Assembly: GCF_006970865.1 (NCBI RefSeq)
Contig: NZ_CP035503.1
Location: 1,129,001-1,193,000, forward strand
DNA: 64,000 nucleotides
Direction of reading: 5' to 3'
DNA from: Rhodoferax sediminis
GTDB lineage: Bacteria > Pseudomonadota > Gammaproteobacteria > Burkholderiales > Burkholderiaceae_C
Shown here: piece by piece, positions 16,366 through 24,388 of the stretch
Layout: each line of letters begins with the position of its first letter
Numbering within the stretch: the first letter of the stretch is position 1
Notes under the pieces: model-generated
What the model was told of the DNA's origin: nothing
Seen by the model: the letters and a program-made list of their open reading frames with translations, nothing else
The model's database searches: none
Translations under genes and position numbers: made by a program

Positions 16366-17568
16366 ATGAACAACCCAGCGCTTCCTCTCTCCGGCATCCG
16401 TGTGCTGGACCTTTCCCGTGTGCTGGCCGGCCCCTGGTGCGGCATGGTCCTGGGGGACTTTGGTGCCGAGGTGATCAAGGTCGAGCACCCGAAGCGGGGC
16501 GACGACACACGCGACTGGGGCTTGCGCGTCGGCTCGACGCAGACCGCCTACTTCAACAGCGTCAACCGCAACAAGCGTTCGGTGACACTGGACCTGCAGA
16601 CCACCGAAGGCCAGCGGCTGGCGCTGGAGCTGGCCCGGCAATGCGACGTCGTGATCCAGAACTTCAAGTTCGGCGGTGTCGAGAAAATGGGTCTGGGCTT
16701 TGAGTAGGTCAAGGCGGTGCGGCCCGACGTGGTGTACTGCTCGATCTCGGGCTACGACCGCAGTGGCCCCGAGGCGGCGCGACCGGGCTACGACCTGCTG
16801 GTGCAGGGCGAGGCCGGCTTGATGGCCCTGAATGGCGAGGCCAACCAGCCGCCGCTGAAGTTCGGCGTGGCGGTGGTGGACCTGTTCACCGGCATGTACT
16901 CGGCCCAGGCGGTGCTGGCGGCGCTATTCGAGCGCCAGCGCACCGGGGAGGGTCGCCACATCGAGATGGCGCTGTACGACTGCGGCATCATGGTCACCGC
17001 CTACTATGGCCTCGAGGCGCTGCTGATGGAAAAAGATCCGCTGCGCTACGGCAACTCCCATCCTTCCATCGTGCCCTACGGCGTGTTCGACGCGGCCGAT
17101 GGCCCGCTCGTCATCACCGTGGGCAACAACGGCCAGTTCGAGCGTTTCTGCCGCGAGGTGATCGAGCGCCCCGACCTGGCCGACGACGAACGCTTCACCA
17201 CCAACGTGAAACGTACCGCCAACCGCGAGGCGCTGTTGCCGCAGATCCTGCGCGAGTTGCGGAGCCGCCCGCGTGCCTTGCTGTTGCAGCGCCTGGGGGG
17301 CGCCGGCATCCCCTGCGGCGAGGTGCTGGGCCTGCACGAGGCACTGACCTCCGAGCGCACGACGCGTGGCGGCCTGCTGACTCAGCAGCCGCACCCCGAA
17401 GCCGGCAGCGTACACGTGCCAGCGCCACCGTACCGCCTGGATGGCGAGCGCCTGCCGGTGCGCCGCGCGCCGCCGCTGCTGGGCGAGGGCACGCAGGACG
17501 TGCTGTCCGAGCTGCTCGGCCTGAGCGAGACCGAGCTGCAGCGCCCCAAGGCCGCAGGTGTCGTCTGA
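16366..17568 (+). pseudogene. Class III (CaiB/BaiF) CoA-transferase interrupted by an amber codon
   Basis: A 401-codon frame with the full-length CaiB/BaiF fold: IRVLDLSRVLAGPWCGMVLGD at the start, FNSVNRNKRSVTLDL for CoA binding, and the catalytic aspartate in RPGYDLLVQ (Asp143). Codon 114 is TAG (16705-16707), between GFE and VKAVRPDVVYCS. A single CAG-to-TAG change would explain it. No other lesion is seen. The upstream piece alone lacks the active site; the downstream piece could start at GTG 16717 but would lack the N-terminal domain. A sequencing error or amber suppression are alternatives. Confidence 0.8.
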
Positions 17569-17631
17569 CCCGCAGGACATCGTGATGTACGGCACGCCGG
17601 AGCAAGATGGCGCGGGCCGGCGGCCAGACGC

Positions 17632-18594
17632 CTAGCGCACCAGCCTGGCGCACAGGCCAAGGCGCGCTTCGGCGTCCAGGCTGATGCGCGCCACCAGGGT
17701 TGCCGCGTCCTCCACGCTGTGGATCAGGTCCACGGCCTCGCCGGCCCAGACCACGGTGGTGTCGAGATTGCCGTCGCCCATTGCCTCGTGGTAGGCCGTG
17801 CGCTCAATGGGAAGGGCTTCGATCAGTTCTTCTTCGCGGCCGCCCCAGCGCGTCACGAATTCATTGTGCAACGCGCGCCCGTAGTAGCCCTGAGGCCAGC
17901 CGTAGCCGCGCACGATGTCGAAGACGCGGGTGCGCAGCGTCTCGTGGCCGCGCGCCGCCACGATGCGCTGCTTGGCGCGCTGGCGCCCCAGCGCCTCGGT
18001 GCTGGCGTAAAAGCGGGTCCCGATGAGCGCACCGTGGGCCCCCAGCGCCAGCGCCGCCGCCAGGCCGCGGCCATCGGCGATGCCGCCGGCCGCGAGCACC
18101 GGTGTCGGCGTCACGGCATCGACCACGGCGGGCACCAGCGGCAGCGTGGCGCGGCCGCCGCCGTGGCCGCCGGCCTCAGTGCCCTGGGCCACGATGATGT
18201 CGGCGCCGGCCTCCTGCGCCAGCCGGGCCTCGTCCAGGTCCTGCACCTGGCAGATCAGCCGGCAGCCGGCTGCCTTGATGATGGCGCCGTAAGGCCGCGG
18301 GTCGCCAAAGGACAGCATTACGGCGTCGGGCTGATAGCGCAGCACCAGTTCGATCACGCCCAGGTCGACCGCCCAGGTGATCAGGCCGACGCCCCAGGGT
18401 TGCTGGGTGGCTTCCTTGGCGCGGAACATTTCCTTGCGCAGCCAGGCCGGATCGCCATAGCCGCCGCCCACCAGGCCCAGGCCGCCGGCGTTGGACACGG
18501 CGGCGGCGAGGTGCCCGCCCGAGACGCCGGCCATCGGCGCAAGAACAATCGGGTGACGCAGGGCGAACAGGTTGGTCAGTCCGGTCTCAATCAT
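17632..18594 (-). CDS. Nitronate monooxygenase (2-nitropropane dioxygenase family)
   Basis: 320 residues, an FMN-dependent TIM barrel that oxidises alkyl nitronates or related carbanions. HPIVLAPMAGVSGG at the N-terminus, AQGTEAGGHGGG with the probable catalytic histidine, and AAGGIADGRGLAAAL for phosphate binding are typical. It is divergent from a MarR-type regulator (110-base gap with a palindrome), so repression by that protein is likely. It converges with the CoA-transferase frame. Family members are often over-annotated; some are enoyl reductases, so the exact reaction is open. Confidence 0.85.
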   Translation of the reverse strand: MIETGLTNLFALRHPIVLAPMAGVSGGHLAAAVSNAGGLGLVGGGYGDPAWLRKEMFRAKEATQQPWGVGLITWAVDLGVIELVLRYQPDAVMLSFGDPRPYGAIIKAAGCRLICQVQDLDEARLAQEAGADIIVAQGTEAGGHGGGRATLPLVPAVVDAVTPTPVLAAGGIADGRGLAAALALGAHGALIGTRFYASTEALGRQRAKQRIVAARGHETLRTRVFDIVRGYGWPQGYYGRALHNEFVTRWGGREEELIEALPIERTAYHEAMGDGNLDTTVVWAGEAVDLIHSVEDAATLVARISLDAEARLGLCARLVR

Positions 18595-18679
18595 GGTGTT
18601 GCAGGTCCAGGGTCGCTTGCGCCTGCGGGTGGATGCGGCGCAAAAGAGGGAGCAAAGTGGGCGCGAGCGGCTGTCTTTA

Positions 18680-18694
18680 TATCATGACGTGATA
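18680..18694. promoter_or_regulatory. TATCA-N5-TGATA palindrome, candidate MarR operator
   Basis: TATCATGACGTGATA is a perfect inverted repeat with 5-base arms and a 5-base centre. It lies 10 bases before the MarR ATG and 86 bases before the divergent nitronate monooxygenase start. Size and position fit an autorepressing MarR dimer site covering the leader of its own gene. Confidence 0.5.
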
Positions 18695-18704
18695 CAGTTT
18701 GTCC

Positions 18705-19160
18705 ATGAAAACCCAACCGGTGAAACTGCCCGTGCGCGCCATGCCCAAAGCCGAATTCGAAAAAATGGCGCAGCTGCGCTACCGGCTGCGCCGCTTCCTG
18801 CGTTTCAGCGAGGAGGCAACGCGCAAGTCGGGCGTGACGCCGCTGCAGTACCAGTTGATGCTGCAGATCAAGGGCTTTCCGGGCCGGGACTGGGCCACCG
18901 TGGTGGAGCTGGCCGAGCGCCTGCAGGCCAAACACAACGGCGTCGTCGCACTCGTGTCGCGCTGCGAGGCGGCCGGGCTGGTCAGCCGCAGCGCCAGCCA
19001 GAGCGACCTGCGCCGGGTCGAGGTGCGCCTGACGCCTCAGGGCGAGTTGTGCCTGGCGCGGCTGGCGCAACTGCACCGCAGCGAGCTGGCCTCGCTGCAG
19101 GCGCATCTGGGCCCGCCCGATCCGGCCAGGCCGCTACCGGCCGGCGGCCCCATGGCTTGA
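18705..19160 (+). CDS. MarR-family transcriptional regulator
   Basis: 151 residues with a winged helix-turn-helix: YRLRRFLRFSEEATRKSGVTPLQY for the dimer and first helices, ATVVELAERLQAKHNGVVALVSR for recognition, and SDLRRVEVRLTPQG for the wing. I start at ATG 18705 rather than TTG 18699. Divergent from the nitronate monooxygenase gene and followed about 100 bases later by an MDR oxidoreductase on the same strand; both are likely targets. The effector is unknown. The C-terminus is proline- and glycine-rich and probably disordered. Confidence 0.85.
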   Translation: MKTQPVKLPVRAMPKAEFEKMAQLRYRLRRFLRFSEEATRKSGVTPLQYQLMLQIKGFPGRDWATVVELAERLQAKHNGVVALVSRCEAAGLVSRSASQSDLRRVEVRLTPQGELCLARLAQLHRSELASLQAHLGPPDPARPLPAGGPMA

Positions 19161-19260
19161 GCCGGCGCGCCTGGTGCAGGCTCAGCGCCGCCACACGCCG
19201 CGCGGTTTCGTGGCACGATGCGGCGCAAATCCCCTTCACCTCACCTTCAGGAGACCCGAC

Positions 19261-20256
19261 ATGACATCCATTACCAGCAAAGCGGTTCGCATCGACCAGC
19301 AGGGCGGCCCGGAACAGCTCAAGCTCGTCGAAGTAACCGTGGGCGATCCGCGCCCTGGCGAGATCCGCATCCGGCACCGCGCCATCGGTCTGAACTTCAT
19401 CGACGTGTACCAGCGCGACGGCCTGTACCCGATGCCGGTGCCGCTGCAGCTCGGCATGGAAGCCGCGGGCGTGGTCGAGGCCGTGGGCGAGGGCGTGACC
19501 CACCTGCAGGTGGGCGACCGCGCCGCCTACGCCAGCCAGCCGCCCGGCAGCTACTGCGAAGTGCGCGTGATGCCCGCCAAGTGCGTGTGCAAGCTGCCCG
19601 ATGCGATCTCGTTCGAGACCGGCGCGGCCATGATGCTCAAGGGCCTGACCGCGCAGTACCTGCTGAAAAAGACCCTGCCCCAAGGCGGGCTGCAGGCCGG
19701 CGACTTCGTGCTGTTCCATGCCGCGGCCGGTGGTGTCGGGCTGATTGCCTGCCAGTGGGCCAGGGCGTTGGGCCTGCAGCTGATCGGCACCGCCGGCTCG
19801 GACGCCAAATGTGCGCTGGCGCTGCAAAACGGCGCCGCGTTCGCCATCAACTACAGCACGCAGGACTTCGCCGCGCGCGTGAAGGAGATTACGGGCGGGC
19901 AGGGCGTCAAGGTGGTGTACGACTCGGTCGGCAAGGACACCTTTGAAAAATCGCTCGACTGCCTGCGCCCGTTCGGCCTGCTGGCCAGCTTCGGCAATGC
20001 CTCGGGCCCGGTGCCGCCGTTTGCGCCCGGCATCCTGGCCGCCAAGGGCTCGCTCTACATCACGCGCCAGACCCTGTTCCACCACATTGCCACGCGCGAG
20101 AGCACGCAGGCCATGGCCGACGACCTGTTCGCCATGGTGAGCAGCGGCCAGGTCAAGATCCACATTGGCCAGCGCTTTGCGCTGGCCGAGGTGCGGCAGG
20201 CGCACATCGCGCTGGAAGCGCGCAAGACCACCGGCTGCACCATCCTGACGCTGTGA
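19261..20256 (+). CDS. Zinc-independent MDR quinone oxidoreductase (third paralogue)
   Basis: 331 residues with FHAAAGGVGLIACQWARALG for NADPH binding and the usual C-terminal ALEARKTTGCTILTL, which parallels the island copies (DLE-RKTTGSSIFVI). It is clearly more diverged from those two than they are from each other, and sits in a chromosomal setting. Start at ATG 19261, preceded by TCAGGAGACCC; the frame open from 19174 is extension. The stop codon overlaps the next gene by 4 bases, so the two are translationally coupled. Confidence 0.88.
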   Translation: MTSITSKAVRIDQQGGPEQLKLVEVTVGDPRPGEIRIRHRAIGLNFIDVYQRDGLYPMPVPLQLGMEAAGVVEAVGEGVTHLQVGDRAAYASQPPGSYCEVRVMPAKCVCKLPDAISFETGAAMMLKGLTAQYLLKKTLPQGGLQAGDFVLFHAAAGGVGLIACQWARALGLQLIGTAGSDAKCALALQNGAAFAINYSTQDFAARVKEITGGQGVKVVYDSVGKDTFEKSLDCLRPFGLLASFGNASGPVPPFAPGILAAKGSLYITRQTLFHHIATRESTQAMADDLFAMVSSGQVKIHIGQRFALAEVRQAHIALEARKTTGCTILTL

Positions 20257-21071
20257 CGAAGTTGTTGCCGGATCCGGCCTGGCTGGCCGGGCTGCGCAGC
20301 GCTGCCAGCCAGCCGCCCTTGCGAGCGCGCGTGCCGTTGTGGGCGGGGGAGGTTGTCATCGGTTCGGTGGAGCCTGGATTTTTGAGCCAAATAGCATTCA
20401 AGCCCATACAGAATATGCACAGTGCGCTACAAAAAGTGGAGCATGACGGCGCCCCGGGCTGGCGCCTGACGGGAGACGTCACGGCCGGCCTCGATACCCT
20501 GGCGCGCGCCCTGCGGGACGCCGGCCTGGCCCACGTCTGGCGCAACGAGCAGCTGGCCGTGAACGGCAAGGCGGGCGAGCGCCTGGGCACGATCGAGCGC
20601 GCGGTGGTGCGTGCGCTGGGCATCACCACGCACGCGGTGCACCTGGTCGGGGCAAGCTTTGACGGCCGCGTCTGGGTGCAGCAGCGCGCACTCGACAAGC
20701 CGAACGACCCCGGCCTGTGGGATACCTTGGTGGGCGGCATGGTCGCGGCCCGCGATACGCGGCAGCAGGCCCTGGTGCGCGAGACCTGGGAGGAGGCGGG
20801 CCTGGCGCTCGATGCGCTGCAGGACGTCACCTACGGCGGCCGGGTCGGCATCCGCCGGCCGTCCGGCGCGCACGAAGAGCCCGGCTACACCGTCGAGGGG
20901 ATCGATTGGTACCGCTGCACCGTGCCCGAGGCCCTGGTGCCCGTCAACCAGGATGGCGAGGTGGCGCGCTTTGCCTTGCTGGATCAGCGCGAGTTGCTCT
21001 GCAAAATGCAGCAAGGCGAATTCACGCTGGAGGCGGCGCTGATTCTGGCAGCGTGGTTCGAATCCTTGTGA
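20253..21071 (+). CDS. DUF4743 / Nudix hydrolase
   Basis: 272 residues starting with GTG that overlaps the MDR stop. An N-terminal DUF4743-like domain precedes a Nudix domain whose box reads GGMVAARD, seven residues, then RETWEEAGL. The first glutamate of the consensus is Asp here, a conservative change; the metal-binding REXXEE is intact. Relatives act on thiamine-diphosphate derivatives or other diphosphates. Residues about 44-61 are encoded by a copy of the dispersed repeat (20382-20436), read in frame between the two domains. Confidence 0.82.
   Translation: MTKLLPDPAWLAGLRSAASQPPLRARVPLWAGEVVIGSVEPGFLSQIAFKPIQNMHSALQKVEHDGAPGWRLTGDVTAGLDTLARALRDAGLAHVWRNEQLAVNGKAGERLGTIERAVVRALGITTHAVHLVGASFDGRVWVQQRALDKPNDPGLWDTLVGGMVAARDTRQQALVRETWEEAGLALDALQDVTYGGRVGIRRPSGAHEEPGYTVEGIDWYRCTVPEALVPVNQDGEVARFALLDQRELLCKMQQGEFTLEAALILAAWFESL
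20382..20436. repeat. Dispersed repeat copy, in frame within the Nudix gene
   Basis: On the complement this reads TTTTTGTAGCGCACTGTGC, then TATGGGCTTGAATGCTATTTG, matching the order of blocks in the copies at 24508, 43787 and 54667. It is translated as part of the protein between the N-terminal domain and the Nudix core. Confidence 0.6.
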
Positions 21072-21166
21072 ATCGCCGGGGCGGGCGGCGTGGCGATAAT
21101 CCATGGCTGCCTTGAATCAAGCGGGGTTCCCATGGAGCCTGTATCCACCACCAACAGAGTCCTGCC

Positions 21167-22174
21167 ATGTTCCGGCCCCGCTTTTTGCCCGACAACTTCA
21201 CGCTGGCCCTGGTCGCCACGGTCGCGCTGGCCAGCGTGTGGCCGGCGCGCGGTGCGCTGGGCGCCGATTTTGAAACCCTGACCGCCGTGGCCATCGGCCT
21301 GCTGTTTTTCCTGCACGGTGCCAAGCTCTCGCGCGAGGCCATCATCGCCGGCGCCACGCACTGGCGGCTGCACCTGCTGGTACTGGCCAGCACCTTTGTG
21401 CTGTTTCCAGTGCTCGGGCTGGCGCTCAAGCCGCTGCTGGCGCCGCTGGTCACGCCGCAACTGTACCTGGGCGTGCTGTTCCTGTGCATGCTGCCGGCCA
21501 CGGTGCAGTCGGCCATCGCGTTCACCTCGATCGCGCGCGGCAACGTGGCGGCCGCCGTGTGCAGTGCCTCGGCCTCCACCCTGATCGGCATTTTCATCAC
21601 GCCGGTGCTGGTGAGCCTGTTCGTGGTGCCGCACCGGGCAGGGGCAGCCAGCGCCTGGAGTTCGATTGGCCACATCATGCTGCAGCTGATGGCGCCCTTT
21701 GTCGCCGGGCAGTTGCTGCGCGGCTGGATCCATCCCTGGCTGGCACGCCACGGCGGCGCGCTCAAATTCGTCGACCAGGGCTCGATCCTGCTGGTGGTCT
21801 ATACCGCATTCAGCGCTGCCGTCGTGCAGGGCTTGTGGAAGCAGGTGTCCTTCTCAAGCCTGGCCGGCCTGCTGGGGGTGTGTGCCGTGCTGCTGGCACT
21901 GATGCTGGGGCTGACCGGCTGGAGCGCGCGCCGGCTCGGCTTTACGAAGGAAGACGAAATCACCATCGTGTTTTGCGGCTCCAAGAAAAGCCTGGCCAGC
22001 GGCATTCCGATGGCCAAGGTGCTGTTTGCCTCGGGCGCCGTGGGTGCCGTCGTGCTGCCGCTGATGCTGTTTCACCAGATCCAGTTGATGGTCTGCGCGG
22101 TGCTGGCCCGGCGCTACGCCCGGCGTGCGCACGCGGCGTCCGCGCAGGACGCGGTGGTCACACCCTTGCGCTGA
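21167..22174 (+). CDS. SBF-like bile acid:sodium symporter family transporter (YfeH-like)
   Basis: 335 residues with about nine to ten hydrophobic helices. LLFFLHGAKLSREAIIAGATHWRLH and CMLPATVQSAIAFTSIARGN are signatures of the SBF-like (PF13593) branch, and FCGSKKSLASGIPMAKVLF of the C-terminal crossover. These inner-membrane carriers are related to bile-acid symporters and resistance transporters, but bacterial substrates are mostly unknown. Ninety-five bases separate it from the Nudix gene. Convergent with the Na/Pi symporter gene, 36 bases apart. Confidence 0.85.
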   Translation: MFRPRFLPDNFTLALVATVALASVWPARGALGADFETLTAVAIGLLFFLHGAKLSREAIIAGATHWRLHLLVLASTFVLFPVLGLALKPLLAPLVTPQLYLGVLFLCMLPATVQSAIAFTSIARGNVAAAVCSASASTLIGIFITPVLVSLFVVPHRAGAASAWSSIGHIMLQLMAPFVAGQLLRGWIHPWLARHGGALKFVDQGSILLVVYTAFSAAVVQGLWKQVSFSSLAGLLGVCAVLLALMLGLTGWSARRLGFTKEDEITIVFCGSKKSLASGIPMAKVLFASGAVGAVVLPLMLFHQIQLMVCAVLARRYARRAHAASAQDAVVTPLR

Positions 22175-22210
22175 GGAGGCGGCGCAGGAGTTTGCGGGCT
22201 CGCGCCTGCT

Positions 22211-23881
22211 TCAGCTGCGGCGGTTGTCTTGGCCCAGCGCGGCGGTCTTGAGCCGGTTCGGCGCCAGTGCGCCGGCCGAATCGAGAATCGGGTAGGCGAT
22301 CGAGCAGATGTGCGAGTTGATGCGCTTCAAGTCGCTGATCAGGTCGATGTGCAGTGAACTGGTCTCGATGCTCAGCACGCTGTTCTCGCTCAGGCGGTCC
22401 AGATGCGCCGTGGCGTAGCGCCGCTCCAGGTCGCGAAAGCGCATTTTTTCCTCGATCAGCCTTTGCGCATCGTGCACATTGCCGTTCAGGAACACGCTCA
22501 TGCCCAGGCGCAGGTTGTCCACCAGGCGCGCGTGCAGCTCGGTGATCTCGGCCATGCCGGCCTCCGAGAAGCTGCGCCCCGGTTTGATCTTCTTGTCTTC
22601 CACATCGATGAGCACACGCTCGACGATGTCGCCGACCTGCTCCATGTTGATGGTGAAGCTGATGATGTCGGTCCAGCGCCGGCTCTCTTCTTCATCGAGC
22701 GCCTCGCGCGGGATCTTCGTCATGTAGTACTTGATGGCCGTGTACAGCTCATCCACCGTGTCGTCCATCTTGCGCAGCTCCTGGGCGAGGCGCAAGTCAT
22801 TGGTCTTGATCACGGTGAGCATGCCATTCATCATGGTCTCCACCACATCGGCCTGGTGCAGGGCCTCGCGCGCGGCGCAGGAGATGGCCAGCGAGGGCAT
22901 GGGCAGCGCCGACGGATCCAGGTGGCGCGGGCGCATCTGCGAGGCGGACGTGTCCGGCTTCTTCGGCAGCAGCCTGGCGACCAGGCGCGCCACCGGCTGC
23001 GTCAGGCCGATGAAGGCCACGCTCATGATGACGTTGAAGCCCAGGTGGAACAGCACCACACCGTGCGTGGGGCCGGGCAGAAGCGGCTGCACGTGGCGCA
23101 GCCACAGGCCGACGCAGGGCGCCATCAGCGCCACGCCCAGCATCTTGAACACCAGGTTGCCGACGCTGACCTGGCGCACCTCGACGGCAGACTTGGCGGT
23201 GGTCAGCACGGCGGCCAGGCCGCTGCCCAGGTTGGCGCCCAGCACCAGGCCCAGCGCCGCGTCCAGCGAGATCATGGAGGAGGCGGCCAGAGCCGCGATC
23301 AGCAGCACCACGGCCAGGCTCGAATAGGCCATGACGGCCAGCAGCATGCCCAGGATGATTTCGGTCAGCAGGTCGCTGCCGACCGAACCCAGCAGGGCGC
23401 GCACGGCGGGCGTGGCCAGCAGCGGCGCGGCGGACACCATGATCAGCTGCAGCGCCAGCAGGATCAGCCCCAGCCCGATCACGACCCGCCCGATGCGCCC
23501 GGCCAGCGTGTCCTGGCGCGTGAGGAACAGCACCACGCCGGTGAAAATGAACAGCGGCGAGAGCCAGGACAGATCGAACGAGAACAGCACGACCATCAGC
23601 GCGGTGCCGATGTCCGCCCCGCGCATCACGGCCAGCGCGGCCGGCAGCGTGATCAGGCCCTGACCGACGAAGGACGAGGTCATCAGCGAAGTCGCGGTGC
23701 TGGACTGCAGCAACGCCGTCACGCCGATGCCCGAGAGCGCCGCCGTGAAGCGGTTGCCCATGCTGTGCGCGAGCACCTGCCGCAAATTGCTGCCGAACGC
23801 GCGCAGCACCCCCGTGCGCACCAGCTGGGTGCCCCACACCAGCAGCGCGACGTCGGCGAACAGGTTGAGCAGGTCCTTCAT
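22211..23881 (-). CDS. Na/Pi cotransporter family protein with PhoU-like C-domain
   Basis: 556 residues. The first about 300 contain two repeated transmembrane blocks, with ALLQSSTATSLMTSSFVG as the QSS motif of NptA/YjbB carriers and GANLGSGLAAVLTT in the second half. The rest is a soluble, helical PhoU-like domain (residues about 340-540). Such proteins move phosphate across the inner membrane; the PhoU part probably modulates it. It follows lspA by 6 bases on the same strand and may be co-transcribed with ribF-ileS-lspA. Confidence 0.88.
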   Translation of the reverse strand: MKDLLNLFADVALLVWGTQLVRTGVLRAFGSNLRQVLAHSMGNRFTAALSGIGVTALLQSSTATSLMTSSFVGQGLITLPAALAVMRGADIGTALMVVLFSFDLSWLSPLFIFTGVVLFLTRQDTLAGRIGRVVIGLGLILLALQLIMVSAAPLLATPAVRALLGSVGSDLLTEIILGMLLAVMAYSSLAVVLLIAALAASSMISLDAALGLVLGANLGSGLAAVLTTAKSAVEVRQVSVGNLVFKMLGVALMAPCVGLWLRHVQPLLPGPTHGVVLFHLGFNVIMSVAFIGLTQPVARLVARLLPKKPDTSASQMRPRHLDPSALPMPSLAISCAAREALHQADVVETMMNGMLTVIKTNDLRLAQELRKMDDTVDELYTAIKYYMTKIPREALDEEESRRWTDIISFTINMEQVGDIVERVLIDVEDKKIKPGRSFSEAGMAEITELHARLVDNLRLGMSVFLNGNVHDAQRLIEEKMRFRDLERRYATAHLDRLSENSVLSIETSSLHIDLISDLKRINSHICSIAYPILDSAGALAPNRLKTAALGQDNRRS

Positions 23882-23887
23882 GCGGCG

Positions 23888-24388
23888 CTAGCGGCCGCGT
23901 CGCACCCGGCGCAGCTCGTCGAGAATGAGGCAGGCCGCGCCCAGCGTGATGGCGCTGTCGGCCAGGTTGAAGGCCGGAAAGTGCGCACCGTGCCAGTGAA
24001 AATCGAGGAAATCGATCACATAGCTGTGCAGCAGCCGGTCCACCACATTGCCCACGGCACCGCCCAGAATGCAGGCCAGCGCGAACGAGAACAGCTTCTG
24101 GCCCGAATGCGAGCGCAGCAGCCACACGATCAGCAGCGCCGCGACCACGCCGATGGCGGTGAAGAACCAGCGCTGCCAGCCCGAGGCCGCCGCCAGGAAC
24201 GAGAACGCCGCGCCGGCGTTATGCACCCGCACCACGTTGAAGAAGCTGGTGACCACGGTGCTAGCGCCGAGCTGGTAGTAGCCCAGGATCAGCACCTTGG
24301 TGAACTGGTCCAGGATCAGCACGGCGAGGGCCAGGCCCAGCCAGGGCAGCAGGCTGCCGGAGGATTTGACGAAGCTGCTCTTGGCCAT
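23888..24388 (-). CDS. lspA: Lipoprotein signal peptidase II
   Basis: 166 residues with four transmembrane helices. It removes signal peptides from lipoprotein precursors in the inner membrane. The aspartyl protease dyad is visible in GNVVDRLL (Asp117) and YVIDFLDFH (Asp126), and [11 protein letters not shown] is the conserved Asn-containing loop. Its ATG overlaps the ileS stop by one base (TAATG), the standard ribF-ileS-lspA order. Slightly C-terminal RRVRRGR makes a basic cytoplasmic tail. No oddities. Confidence 0.97.
   Translation of the reverse strand: MAKSSFVKSSGSLLPWLGLALAVLILDQFTKVLILGYYQLGASTVVTSFFNVVRVHNAGAAFSFLAAASGWQRWFFTAIGVVAALLIVWLLRSHSGQKLFSFALACILGGAVGNVVDRLLHSYVIDFLDFHWHGAHFPAFNLADSAITLGAACLILDELRRVRRGR

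Noticed and set aside
15379..16707. 442-codon frame joining the BKACE region to the CoA-transferase N-terminus
   Set aside because: Only the part from 16366 is coding; upstream it is a shadow frame of BKACE, not a fusion.
1..17568. Insertion sequence or transposase flanking the duplicated loci
   Set aside because: No transposase motif or terminal inverted repeats were found; duplications are better explained by recombination between homologous modules.
21050..21075. GGTTCGAATCC-like word suggesting a tRNA T arm
   Set aside because: It is the end of the Nudix coding sequence; no acceptor or anticodon stem can be folded around it.
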